From: JANSWY01 sp965267245
GTDB lineage: Bacteria > Bacteroidota > Bacteroidia > Cytophagales > Cyclobacteriaceae
NCBI GenBank assembly: GCA_965267245.1
Contig: OZ253939.1
Coordinates: 2,914,001 to 2,978,000, forward strand
Reading direction: 5' to 3'
DNA length: 64,000 nt
Shown: in pieces, positions 42,266-51,136 of the stretch
Position numbering within the stretch: position 1 is the first letter of the stretch
How the letters are laid out: every line of letters starts with the position of its first letter
Translations under genes and position numbers: made by a program
Notes under the pieces: generated by a model
The model's input: the letters and a program-made list of their open reading frames with translations, nothing else
What the model was told of the DNA's origin: nothing
Databases searched by the model: none

Positions 42266-45200
42266 AAAATTCTTCTCTGAGTTGCGGCTCACCTTTCTCC
42301 GGGTCGAAAATGGGTAAGGTTAGTATAAATTTTGTGCCATTACCTGGATAAGACTCTACTTTAATATCTCCATTGTGCTTTTTAATTACACTGTAAGATA
42401 TGTATAAACCTAACCCGGTACCTTTCCCAGGTATTTTTGTCGTGTAAAAAGGTTCAAAAATCTGGTTTAGTGCTTCTTTTGAAATACCTGTTCCATTATC
42501 GGTAATCTCAATAATTGCTTGCTGATCCTCTGTATAACTACAAATATCAACCTTACCCATTTTAGTGTCTTCGATGGCCTCACAGGCATTCTTAATGATG
42601 TTTAGAAAAACCTGGTTCATTTCTACTTTACTACCAAAAAACTCCAGAGATTTTCCATGCGCCACATTGATAGCTATTTCAGGGTTAGATTTTTGTATAA
42701 GCTTTGCCGTAGACTCAATAAGCTCATTAAGGTTGAACACAGAATTAACGGATATATTCCCATTTGGTGTGATCTGCATTAGATTCTTAATAATATCTGA
42801 AGCTTTAGCAACACCTGTGGTCATACCTTCCAATAAAATTTCAATTTCTTCTATTTCCTCCTGGTGCTTCTTAATGATGTCTTCAGGCAAGGAAAGTTTA
42901 ATCTCATTCAGATCCATTTTGATAGGATCTACTACTCCACCGATGTAACTTAAAGGATTGTTTAATTCATGCGCTAAACCAGCAGTAAGTACACCAATTG
43001 AAGCCATCTTCTCAGATTCGATCAACCTACTTTGAGCTATCTTTAGCTGCTTGATAATTTTAAGTTTATCCTCCAGGCTATCTTGTAATTTTATATTCAG
43101 TTTTCGCAGTGATTCATTCTTATCCAGTATCTCATTGTGCTTGTCTTTAATCTCATTTGTTTTCTTATTGACAATACGTGTGAGTTTTACTTTGCTTGCT
43201 TCAAGGTATTTAATCCTTAATCGTACAGCTAGAATTATGAAGACAATCACCATGAAGAAACCTATTCCTTTTGCGTAAGGATTATTCCACCATGGAGCCT
43301 TTATTTTGATAGAAAGCTGAGTTGGTGTACTGTTCCAAACTCCTTGATAATTGGCAGCTTTTACTTCAAGCAAGTAATTACCAGGATCAAGATTCGTCAT
43401 AGTGATAAAACTTTTGTCACTGTCCACATATATCCAATCATCTCTAAACCCAAGAATCCTGTAAGCATATTTATTCAGTTCTGGCATTACATAATGCGGC
43501 GACCTGAATTCAATAGTGAACATATTTTGCCAGTGGGGTAATACGAGCTCATCCAGATAATCTATATTTTTCTCTAGCACATATCGGTGTCCTATTGTAT
43601 CACCCACTTCGATCGGTTGATTATAAATAAGAAGTTTTGTCAACAGAACAGTTGCAGTGGTTGTATCTCTTGTCAACTGATCCGCTTTTATGAGATTGAA
43701 TCCATTAATACCACCAAAAAGTAAATTATCATTGGCGCCCTTTGCCGCTGCTCCCCAAAAAAACTGATTATCCTGAAGACCGTCGCTCTTGTAGTAATTA
43801 GCAAATTCTTCAGTGTATACATCTAATTTTGATAATCCAAAATGTGTACTTGCCCAGATATTTCCACTCGCATCTTTTTCAATACCATACACCACGTTAC
43901 TTGATAGCCCTCGCCCCTCATTGAAAGTCTCCACTGAAATGGCTAGATCAAGAGAATTAAATTCCAATATTTTTATTCCATCAGAAAATGTCCCCACAAT
44001 TAATTGATTGGGTATAGTAGAATCATATGCCAATGAGGTGACCCTATTATCTTCCAATTCCACATCATATAATTTGATTCCATAATCCGCTTCGATTGAA
44101 TTTACACTTGTGTCTTTTGGTGTCATCTTGAATAGACCATTGTAAGTACCTACCCAAATATTCCCGTATACATCATGCACAATGGAATTGGATTGTACAC
44201 TGTTATAAACTCCTTCATTATCCGAATCAATAAGGAATTCTCGTGCTTGTTTTGATTCAGGATTATAGAGACTTAAACCATATTCCGTTCCAATGAAATA
44301 ATTACCAAAACGATCTTCAACAACTATCTGGATAATATTGACCTCATCTGTACTGGAAGGGCTGAAATTTATCTTCTCAAAAGATTCCGAGTACTCTGAA
44401 CCCATTTTATATAAACCATTTAACCAGGTACCAATCAAATACTCCCCTTTTGAATTTTCATAAATACATGAAATACTGTTATTGAAATAATTCCCCACTT
44501 TTGAAGATCCATCGGGAAAAATTCTCACAAGATCACCCGTTACGGATCCTACCCAGATAATATTTTTGGAGTCATAGAGCAACGATCGGATTACATTGTT
44601 CGGTAATACAACCTCACTATTTTTATCTGTGCTATAATGGATAAACTCCGGTAACCTTAAATTAGATTTTACAATCCCAAAGTGCTGTGTACCTATCCAT
44701 AACAGACCATGCTTATCCTGAATTAATTTATTGATTGGCTCCTCATGAAAAGCTTCCTCAATGTATGGTGAGGTATTAATTCTCTCAAAGGAGTTTTCAT
44801 TTTCCTTGAATCTGACCAGGCCATTATCCGTGCCAAACCAATAAACACTATCAGCCGTTTGAATGATCTCAAAAATTTCCCCATACCTGTCTGTCATGCC
44901 AAGCTCTTCCAGTGGGTTGTAAATATCATAGGTTTTCCTGGTGGTGTCATATCTTACTGCACCTTCCTCAGAGCCAAACCACAGATTACCTTTTAAATCA
45001 AAATTTACCTCAAATAAACTATTTTGACCGATGCTTATTTCAATGGGGGTGATGGCATCTGGGTTGAATTTCTTTGATATCAAATTGAATTGAATCAGCC
45101 TTTTGCCGGTAAGTATCCAGGCTTTATCTCTATCAATCTCAATATCAAGGATTGTGTTATTTTGGTCTGATTCTCCTGGATATGGTCGGTAATTCTGAAA

Positions 45201-45710
45201 GTTTCCAGCCTCTTGATCATATATTGAGAGACCAGCTCCAGCTGTACCCACCCAAATTTCATTTTCCGGCCCTATCGCCAATGCCAATATTTGATTACTG
45301 GCTATACTCAGTGGATCCGTTTTATCCTGAACAAAATGTGTGAAATTCTCTGTACTTGGATCAAATCTTACAAGTCCTGAGTTTCTTGTGCCAATCCAAA
45401 ATATATCATTCCCATCCTGAACAATTGTATTTACATAGTTCTCCCCAATGCTGTTAGAATGTCCGCGAATATGTCTGTGGATTTTAAATTCATAGCCATC
45501 ATAACGATTAAGTCCATCCTCAGTGCAAAACCAAATGACCCCCTGGTTATCCTCATAAATATCCTTGATGGCCACATTGGAAAGGCCTTCTTTCACCGAT
45601 ATCCTACTGAAAATAGGTCCACGTTGAGCTTCTGAGCTGCTATAAAATATTGTTCCCAGCAGGCAAATTAGCGCCCAAACACACCGCTTCGATATTTGAG
45701 TCACTGCCAT
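42258..45710 (-). CDS. Reg_prop/Y_Y_Y sensor histidine kinase
   Basis: The 1150-aa protein has a signal peptide, then a periplasmic sensor with many Reg_prop-type repeats of the form IWFCTEDGLNRYDGYEF, LLWIGTQHFGIVKSN and NIWVGTYNGLFKM. A Y_Y_Y domain follows (HYVMPELNKYAYRILGF...LLEVKAAN), then a membrane helix, a coiled coil, a HisKA box (AGLAHELNNPLSYIGG, His near residue 918) and a HATPase domain (NQVFLNIIKNACEAI, TDNGTGIS, GKGTGLGLYI). It lacks the receiver and AraC domains of classical hybrid systems, so a separate response regulator is required. Such sensors often detect oligosaccharides. Confidence 0.9.
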   Translation of the reverse strand: MAVTQISKRCVWALICLLGTIFYSSSEAQRGPIFSRISVKEGLSNVAIKDIYEDNQGVIWFCTEDGLNRYDGYEFKIHRHIRGHSNSIGENYVNTIVQDGNDIFWIGTRNSGLVRFDPSTENFTHFVQDKTDPLSIASNQILALAIGPENEIWVGTAGAGLSIYDQEAGNFQNYRPYPGESDQNNTILDIEIDRDKAWILTGKRLIQFNLISKKFNPDAITPIEISIGQNSLFEVNFDLKGNLWFGSEEGAVRYDTTRKTYDIYNPLEELGMTDRYGEIFEIIQTADSVYWFGTDNGLVRFKENENSFERINTSPYIEEAFHEEPINKLIQDKHGLLWIGTQHFGIVKSNLRLPEFIHYSTDKNSEVVLPNNVIRSLLYDSKNIIWVGSVTGDLVRIFPDGSSKVGNYFNNSISCIYENSKGEYLIGTWLNGLYKMGSEYSESFEKINFSPSSTDEVNIIQIVVEDRFGNYFIGTEYGLSLYNPESKQAREFLIDSDNEGVYNSVQSNSIVHDVYGNIWVGTYNGLFKMTPKDTSVNSIEADYGIKLYDVELEDNRVTSLAYDSTIPNQLIVGTFSDGIKILEFNSLDLAISVETFNEGRGLSSNVVYGIEKDASGNIWASTHFGLSKLDVYTEEFANYYKSDGLQDNQFFWGAAAKGANDNLLFGGINGFNLIKADQLTRDTTTATVLLTKLLIYNQPIEVGDTIGHRYVLEKNIDYLDELVLPHWQNMFTIEFRSPHYVMPELNKYAYRILGFRDDWIYVDSDKSFITMTNLDPGNYLLEVKAANYQGVWNSTPTQLSIKIKAPWWNNPYAKGIGFFMVIVFIILAVRLRIKYLEASKVKLTRIVNKKTNEIKDKHNEILDKNESLRKLNIKLQDSLEDKLKIIKQLKIAQSRLIESEKMASIGVLTAGLAHELNNPLSYIGGVVDPIKMDLNEIKLSLPEDIIKKHQEEIEEIEILLEGMTTGVAKASDIIKNLMQITPNGNISVNSVFNLNELIESTAKLIQKSNPEIAINVAHGKSLEFFGSKVEMNQVFLNIIKNACEAIEDTKMGKVDICSYTEDQQAIIEITDNGTGISKEALNQIFEPFYTTKIPGKGTGLGLYISYSVIKKHNGDIKVESYPGNGTKFILTLPIFDPEKGEPQLREEFYE

Positions 45711-45843
45711 CCTTAAAAGTTACTGATTTTCAAGGTATTCATCAAAAATCTTTCAATGTTAGATGACAGAACACAATTTCCAGTGAAATTCATCGTAAAT
45801 TAATCATCAATATTTTTTTTGAAATCAACAACTATGTCCAGCC

Positions 45844-46416
45844 ATGCATGACCTATTAAAAGAAGTAGCGCCTTATCTAAATGATATAGAAATTGATGCG
45901 ATGGCCTCATTAGCCACCTCCAAGCACTATAAAAAGAAAAAGAAGATAATCCAGGCTGGCAGTGTATCACAGAATGTGTTCCTACTGAAAGACGCAATGG
46001 TTCGAGGTTTTTTAATCACTCCCGATGGTGAAGAAAGAACAATCATACTTCGACCTCCTAAAACATTTATCGGCGCACCAAGTAGCCTATTTAATAATGC
46101 TCCAAGTCGATATAATTTTCAACCCCTGGAAGATACTGAAATCTTTTTTCTCAATTTTGATAAAGCCAGAGCACTTAGCACACAGCACCCTGGTATAAAT
46201 CATCTCTTGATAGACGTTTTTGCAGAGACCATTCAAACATTGATTTGGCGAGTAGAATCTCTTGTATACAAACTTCCTGAAGCACGTTACGAAGAACTCA
46301 TAGATGAAAAGCCTCAATTTTTTCAGATGGCTTACCACAAGCACATTGCCAATTTTCTTGGGATATCTCCCACTTCCCTATCCCGTATTATCAAACGGAA
46401 AATAGACAAAGCCTAA
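45844..46416 (+). CDS. Crp/Fnr-family transcriptional regulator
   Basis: The 190-aa protein has a cNMP-like barrel (KKKIIQAGSVSQNVFLLKDA, then VRGFLITPDGEERTIILR) and a C-terminal HTH (AYHKHIANFLGISPTSLSRI). It is divergent to the sensor kinase gene, sharing a 133-bp spacer. No Cys cluster for an Fe-S sensor is present. The effector is unknown. Confidence 0.85.
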   Translation: MHDLLKEVAPYLNDIEIDAMASLATSKHYKKKKKIIQAGSVSQNVFLLKDAMVRGFLITPDGEERTIILRPPKTFIGAPSSLFNNAPSRYNFQPLEDTEIFFLNFDKARALSTQHPGINHLLIDVFAETIQTLIWRVESLVYKLPEARYEELIDEKPQFFQMAYHKHIANFLGISPTSLSRIIKRKIDKA

Positions 46417-46473
46417 GTGACTGCACTTTACGATTCCTGAAATATTCGGTATCTTAGGTAAAAACCCTATACC

Positions 46474-47049
46474 ATGAGATTACTACTTATTGCCTTCGTA
46501 CTTACACTTTGCTTTTCTATTTCCAATGCACAAACAATTCCATCAGCTGAAACTCAAATAGAGCAAGCTACTATGCCCATACCGGAAGGTGACAGATCAA
46601 AAGCCAAAGTTTATGGTTATTCGTCTACCGGAGAATTTGTAACGCTACGCGAAGGCTCCAATAATTTTATTTGTTTAAGCAATGACCCTTCTAAAAATGG
46701 ATTTAGTGTGGCTTGCTACCATAAAGACCTGGAAGCTTTTATGGCCAGGGGCAGGGAACTGAAAAAAGCAGGAAAATCTTTTAAGGAAACTTTTGACATC
46801 CGAGAAAATGAAGTGAAATCAGGTCAACTAAGTATGCCTGACAAGTCAACATTGGCAGTGATGAGCGGCGAATTAGATGAAAGTGGTAGTCCGACCAATA
46901 CAAGCCTAAGGTATGTGATATATATCCCGTATGCTACTTCGGCATCCACTGGTCTGCCGGAAGCGCCTCAAACCGCAGGAGGAGCCTGGATAATGAATCC
47001 CGGAACGCACAGAGCACATATTATGGTTACTCCTCCATCTAATAAATAA
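46474..47049 (+). CDS. Secreted hypothetical protein, 191 aa
   Basis: A signal peptide ending ISNAQ is followed by a compact domain: KAKVYGYSSTGEFVTLREGS, FICLSNDPSKNGFSVACYHK, ELDESGSPTNTSLRYVIYIP and AGGAWIMNPGTHRAHIM. Two Cys residues may form a disulfide. I do not recognise a named family. It is followed after 17 bp by the ankyrin-repeat gene on the same strand. Confidence 0.65.
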   Translation: MRLLLIAFVLTLCFSISNAQTIPSAETQIEQATMPIPEGDRSKAKVYGYSSTGEFVTLREGSNNFICLSNDPSKNGFSVACYHKDLEAFMARGRELKKAGKSFKETFDIRENEVKSGQLSMPDKSTLAVMSGELDESGSPTNTSLRYVIYIPYATSASTGLPEAPQTAGGAWIMNPGTHRAHIMVTPPSNK

Positions 47050-47066
47050 TTCTGATACATCTCAAG

Positions 47067-47795
47067 ATGAAACCGGAAGACATTCTTGCAGCAATCAGTC
47101 AGGGCAGAACAGACTTTGTGGTGAAGCTTATGCAGCTGCAAGACTGGAAACAATACCTTGATTATGGAAGCGTAAAATTATTGCAGTGGTTAGTTTATTA
47201 TAACGATACTACTGCAATCCGGCTAATTCTGGAGAATGGAGGTACTCTTGACAGCATTAACCTTGACGATGAATTAGGTAATGCAGCTTTTTTTGGTCAT
47301 TGGAAAGTATGTGATTTTCTAATTAATGCTGGTGCTAATGTCAATGCGGATGTAGATAAAACAGGTGAAAAGCCGCTACACAATGCGCTCTGCAAAGCTG
47401 GAAGACCTTATTACTTTTACACTGTACGATTGTTGATTGAAAAAGGGGCAGATGTCAATGCAAAAACAATCCCTGGAATTGAGACAGGTGGCTTTATGAG
47501 AGACGCCAGGACAAAAGGGGAAACACCTCTTCATAGAGCCGCTGCTTTCGCTGATGAAAAAATCATCAAATACCTCATTGAGTATGGTGCTGATAAGGAA
47601 TCAAAGGATGCCAATGGTGATTCTCCTTTGACCTGGGCCAGCTATCATTTAAGACCAGGAACTGTACTATCTCTGCTTGCATATGGAGATCACAAAATCG
47701 GGGAAGCTCACAAAATCAGGAATACCAGCGATCATGGAAATAATTGGGGTAATGGGATGGACTGGAACTTATTTGGTGACTATCTTCCTGAATAG
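47067..47795 (+). CDS. Ankyrin-repeat protein
   Basis: The 242-aa protein contains about five ankyrin repeats with the classic NAAFFGHWKVCDFLINAGAN, GEKPLHNALCKAG...YYFYTVRLLIEKGADVN, GETPLHRAAAFADEKII and GDSPLTWASYHL units. No signal peptide, so it should be cytoplasmic and bind another protein. The target is unknown. The following DUF4249 gene starts 72 bp downstream. Confidence 0.92.
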   Translation: MKPEDILAAISQGRTDFVVKLMQLQDWKQYLDYGSVKLLQWLVYYNDTTAIRLILENGGTLDSINLDDELGNAAFFGHWKVCDFLINAGANVNADVDKTGEKPLHNALCKAGRPYYFYTVRLLIEKGADVNAKTIPGIETGGFMRDARTKGETPLHRAAAFADEKIIKYLIEYGADKESKDANGDSPLTWASYHLRPGTVLSLLAYGDHKIGEAHKIRNTSDHGNNWGNGMDWNLFGDYLPE

Positions 47796-47866
47796 AAATA
47801 AATGGCTATTTTTGATCCAACTGTTTGGAAAAATAGTGCGTCTTTTTGGTAAGACCAACGTACCTT

Positions 47867-48868
47867 ATGAACTTCAAATTACTTCTGTTTTTAATTTTAT
47901 TCTCCATCATATGTCAATCATGCATCCAGGAGCTAGAGGTGTTTTCTGATAATGAGAAAGTCCTTGTGATCGATGGTGAATTCACAAATGAGTATAAGCC
48001 GCACAAAATAAGAATTTATTATGCCACCGGTTTCAATAAGATTTCTGAGTTTATAGAAAACGCTGACGTTACTATAAATACATTATCGGGTTTTAAGGAA
48101 CATTTCGTTTATGAACAATACGGATTCTATTCTACGAATCCCCATTACAATATCGGTGCTGATCATGATGAATTATATTATCTGCAAGTAACATTAAATG
48201 ACGGAGAAACCTATCGATCAGATACTGTTCAGTTGCCAGCAGCTATTACTCCAGTTTCAGAAGTTAGTCATCATAGATCATCAGATGGTGAAAATGTAAT
48301 TCTAACAGCCAATTTTAAAGATGATCCATATCACCAAAACAATTATCGATTCAAATGGAGAGGAGTTTATCAATCATATGCAGAAGTAATTGACACTGAT
48401 TGTTTTGTCCCTACCCTAAATCTGGAACAACTCTATCTTAGCGATGATTTATTTTATAATGGACAATTCGTTGAAAACATTCCCATTGGGAATGAACCTT
48501 ATACCATAAAGTTTAACTATGGATATTTATTTCGGGTTCAGACACAAAATCTATCGAGGAAGGATTACAATTACTGGTCAAGTGTACGGAATCAAATTGA
48601 CAATAATGGGACCATCTTTGAAACTCAAAATTTCAGGATACAAGGTAACATTAGGAATACTTCAGATCAAGATGAATTAGTGCTTGGAAACTTTACATTG
48701 GCTTATGCCACTGAACCAACAGTCCATGTCATATATGATTATGTAAACACCTTTCTACCAAGAAGCTGCATACCTGATCGAAATACAGGGAGGTATCCAC
48801 CAAAATGCACATCCTGTAGTGCCTATAGCCCATTTGCCACATCAGAACGACCGCCAGACTGGCAATGA
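47867..48868 (+). CDS. DUF4249 lipoprotein
   Basis: A lipoprotein signal (LLLFLILFSIICQSC, lipobox QSC) leads to a domain that starts EKVLVIDGEFTNEYKPHKIR and continues with ADVTINTLSG, YYLQVTLNDGETYRSDTV and YNYWSSVRNQIDNNGTIF, matching DUF4249. Such proteins are often encoded next to TonB-dependent receptors, but none is present here. The last 20 residues contain a CTSCSAYSP cluster. ATG 47867 directly precedes the signal peptide. Confidence 0.82.
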   Translation: MNFKLLLFLILFSIICQSCIQELEVFSDNEKVLVIDGEFTNEYKPHKIRIYYATGFNKISEFIENADVTINTLSGFKEHFVYEQYGFYSTNPHYNIGADHDELYYLQVTLNDGETYRSDTVQLPAAITPVSEVSHHRSSDGENVILTANFKDDPYHQNNYRFKWRGVYQSYAEVIDTDCFVPTLNLEQLYLSDDLFYNGQFVENIPIGNEPYTIKFNYGYLFRVQTQNLSRKDYNYWSSVRNQIDNNGTIFETQNFRIQGNIRNTSDQDELVLGNFTLAYATEPTVHVIYDYVNTFLPRSCIPDRNTGRYPPKCTSCSAYSPFATSERPPDWQ

Positions 48869-48870
48869 AA

Positions 48871-48890
48871 AAGCCACCCGAAGGTGGCTT
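48871..48890. terminator. Bidirectional terminator between DUF4249 and rny
   Basis: AAGCCACC, CGAA, GGTGGCTT form a perfect 8-bp hairpin, with an A-run before and T-rich DNA after it. It serves both converging genes. Confidence 0.85.
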
Positions 48891-48894
48891 GATA

Positions 48895-50460
48895 TTATTT
48901 AGCGAAATTTACTGCCCTGGTCTCACGTATGACCGTGACTTTTATTTGACCTGGGTATTGCATCTCTTTTTCAATTTTTTGAGAAATATTAAAGGACAGA
49001 TCACTGGCCTGCTCATCTGAACAGTTTTCAGCATCCACCAGAACCCTCAACTCTCTACCAGCCTGCATAGCATAACATTTATTCACTCCATCAAAACTCA
49101 ATGCCAGACTCTCCAACTCTTTCAGACGCTTCAGGTATGAATCCATCACCTCTCTCCTTGCCCCAGGACGTGATCCCGAAATAGCATCACATGTTTGAAT
49201 AATTGGGGATATCAATGCTGTCATTTCTATTTCATCATGGTGAGCTCCAATTGCATTACATACATCCGGATGCTCCTTGTACTTTTTAGCAAGATCCATT
49301 CCCAAGATCGCATGTGGCTGTTCAGGCTCATCGGGCCAAACTTTACCAATATCATGAAGTAAACCGGCTCTTTTGGCCAATTTCGAATTGAGTCCTAACT
49401 CACTGGCCAGGGTTGCACTAAGCTTTGCAACTTCTCTACTGTGTTGCAGCAGGTTCTGACCATAAGAAGAACGGAATCTCATTCGCCCAACCAATTTGAT
49501 GAGCTCGGGGTGCAGTCCATGAATCCCAAGATCAATCACTGTTCTTTCTCCAATCTCTATGATCTCTTCTTCTATGTTTTTAGTGGTCTTAGATACAATT
49601 TCTTCAATTCTAGCTGGGTGGATTCTTCCATCAGAGACCAGTCTATGCAGTGATAACCTGGCAATTTCTCTTCTAACCGGATCAAACCCAGAGATAATGA
49701 TAGCTTCTGGTGTGTCATCCACAATAATTTCTACTCCAGTAGAAGACTCTAATGCCCTGATGTTCCTACCTTCTCTACCGATGATCTTTCCCTTAATATC
49801 GTCACTTTCAATATTGAATACTGACACACAATTCTCAATGGCGTGTTCAGTAGCTGTCCTTTGAATAGTTTGGATCACCACTTTCTTGGCCTCCTTGGCT
49901 GCAGTTAATTTGGCTTCCTCCACAATCTCCTTGATATGAGATGAAGCATTCGTACGAGCTTCATCCTTCAAGGTCTCGATAAGTTGCCCCCTGGCCTCTT
50001 CGGCTGTTAGGTTGGCCACTTTTTCCAAAATAGCTACCTGCTGATTAATAATCTTTTCCTGCTCCTCTTTTCTTTTCTTGACAATATCAAGCTGCGCATT
50101 CAGGTTTTCCTTCATTGACTCAGCTTCGGCTTCAGCTCTTTTGGATTTTTCCAACTGCTTACTCAAAGTAGATTCTCTTTGCTTGAGCTTATTCTCATTC
50201 GAAATAATTTGATTCTTCTTCCTGTTAGATTCTTCCTCGAATTCAGCTTTCAGCTTAATGTACTTTTCCTTGGCCTCCAGAATTCTATCCTTCTTGATAT
50301 TTTCTCCTGTGAGTTCAGCCTCTTTAATGATAGACTTCTTTTGGTCCTCTGCTTCAACAAGCCTCTTTTTTATTGAGCGCTTGAATATCAATCTACTGAG
50401 TAAGAATCCTAAAACCATTCCTACTACAGTTAATCCTATTATGTTTATGATGCTTTCCAT
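48895..50460 (-). CDS. rny: Ribonuclease Y
   Basis: The 521-aa protein has an N-terminal membrane anchor (IIGLTVVGMVLGFLLS), a long coiled coil (residues 30-200), a KH domain (IKGKIIGREGRNIRALE) and an HD domain (RAGLLHDIGK). RNase Y is a membrane-associated endoribonuclease that starts mRNA decay. The length and domain order are standard. zapA and pheT lie upstream on the same strand. Confidence 0.96.
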   Translation of the reverse strand: MESIINIIGLTVVGMVLGFLLSRLIFKRSIKKRLVEAEDQKKSIIKEAELTGENIKKDRILEAKEKYIKLKAEFEEESNRKKNQIISNENKLKQRESTLSKQLEKSKRAEAEAESMKENLNAQLDIVKKRKEEQEKIINQQVAILEKVANLTAEEARGQLIETLKDEARTNASSHIKEIVEEAKLTAAKEAKKVVIQTIQRTATEHAIENCVSVFNIESDDIKGKIIGREGRNIRALESSTGVEIIVDDTPEAIIISGFDPVRREIARLSLHRLVSDGRIHPARIEEIVSKTTKNIEEEIIEIGERTVIDLGIHGLHPELIKLVGRMRFRSSYGQNLLQHSREVAKLSATLASELGLNSKLAKRAGLLHDIGKVWPDEPEQPHAILGMDLAKKYKEHPDVCNAIGAHHDEIEMTALISPIIQTCDAISGSRPGARREVMDSYLKRLKELESLALSFDGVNKCYAMQAGRELRVLVDAENCSDEQASDLSFNISQKIEKEMQYPGQIKVTVIRETRAVNFAK

Positions 50461-50529
50461 GATGTAATTAAAATTGATCCCGGGTGGTGGGTCACACTAC
50501 ATCATGCTGAAAGAAGGGAAATATGGGTA

Positions 50530-50814
50530 TTACAACTGGTCTGAAATCATATTCTTGATGGCCTGCACTTGTTCCAGTGCCACTTCATCAGTACTCGTTG
50601 TTTCTTCCTCAGATCTTGTTTTCTCTACAAGACAATCAAAGGCTACCATCGCGAGGAGGTCTTGAATATCATCAATACCGAATTTATCCCTATAATTCTT
50701 GATACGTTCGTTAATTGTTTTTCCGGCATGCCGGATCATCGCCTCATCCTCTGCTTTCACTTTCATCGGGTATTCCCTGTTCCCGATCTTTAATTTTATA
50801 GATAATTCTGCCAT
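50530..50814 (-). CDS. zapA: Cell division protein ZapA
   Basis: The 94-aa protein shows the ZapA pattern: LSIKLKIGNREYPMKVKAED, then AGKTINERIKNYRDKFG and LLAMVAFDCLVEKTR, with an acidic tail. ZapA bundles FtsZ filaments at the Z ring. It lies between rny and a coiled-coil gene, an order conserved in Bacteroidetes. Confidence rests on motif and location. Confidence 0.88.
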   Translation of the reverse strand: MAELSIKLKIGNREYPMKVKAEDEAMIRHAGKTINERIKNYRDKFGIDDIQDLLAMVAFDCLVEKTRSEEETTSTDEVALEQVQAIKNMISDQL

Positions 50815-50835
50815 TCGGTGCTAGTTAAAATCAAG

Positions 50836-51135
50836 CTATTCCCCCAAATGAGCAATGCACTTGTCTATCTCTTTTATATAATCGTCAATTACTTCTTTCA
50901 AGTCTGATGTGTCGTCTTCTCCGACCACCATGTTACCTACAATTTTACTTATTTTTATCTTATTTTGAAAATGGTCCAGTTCGTCATTTTTATTACCAAG
51001 CTCTCCTTTCAGTTGGTTATTTTCAGAACGCAACTGTTCCACTTCACCTTTTAAAAGTTTGTGCTCACTAAGAAGCATTTTCACTTTACGTTCCAGTGAA
51101 AGAAGTTCTGATCTTAAAGCCTGACCGTTGTCCAT
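50836..51135 (-). CDS. Small coiled-coil protein between pheT and zapA
   Basis: The 99-aa protein is almost one heptad-repeat coiled coil (LERKVKMLLSEHKLLKGEVE, then LRSENNQLKGELGNKNDE) with a short C-terminal helical tail. Its location one base after pheT and 22 bp before zapA suggests a division-related role like that of ZapB, but this is inference; no family identity is claimed. Confidence 0.75.
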   Translation of the reverse strand: MDNGQALRSELLSLERKVKMLLSEHKLLKGEVEQLRSENNQLKGELGNKNDELDHFQNKIKISKIVGNMVVGEDDTSDLKEVIDDYIKEIDKCIAHLGE

Positions 51136-51136
51136 T

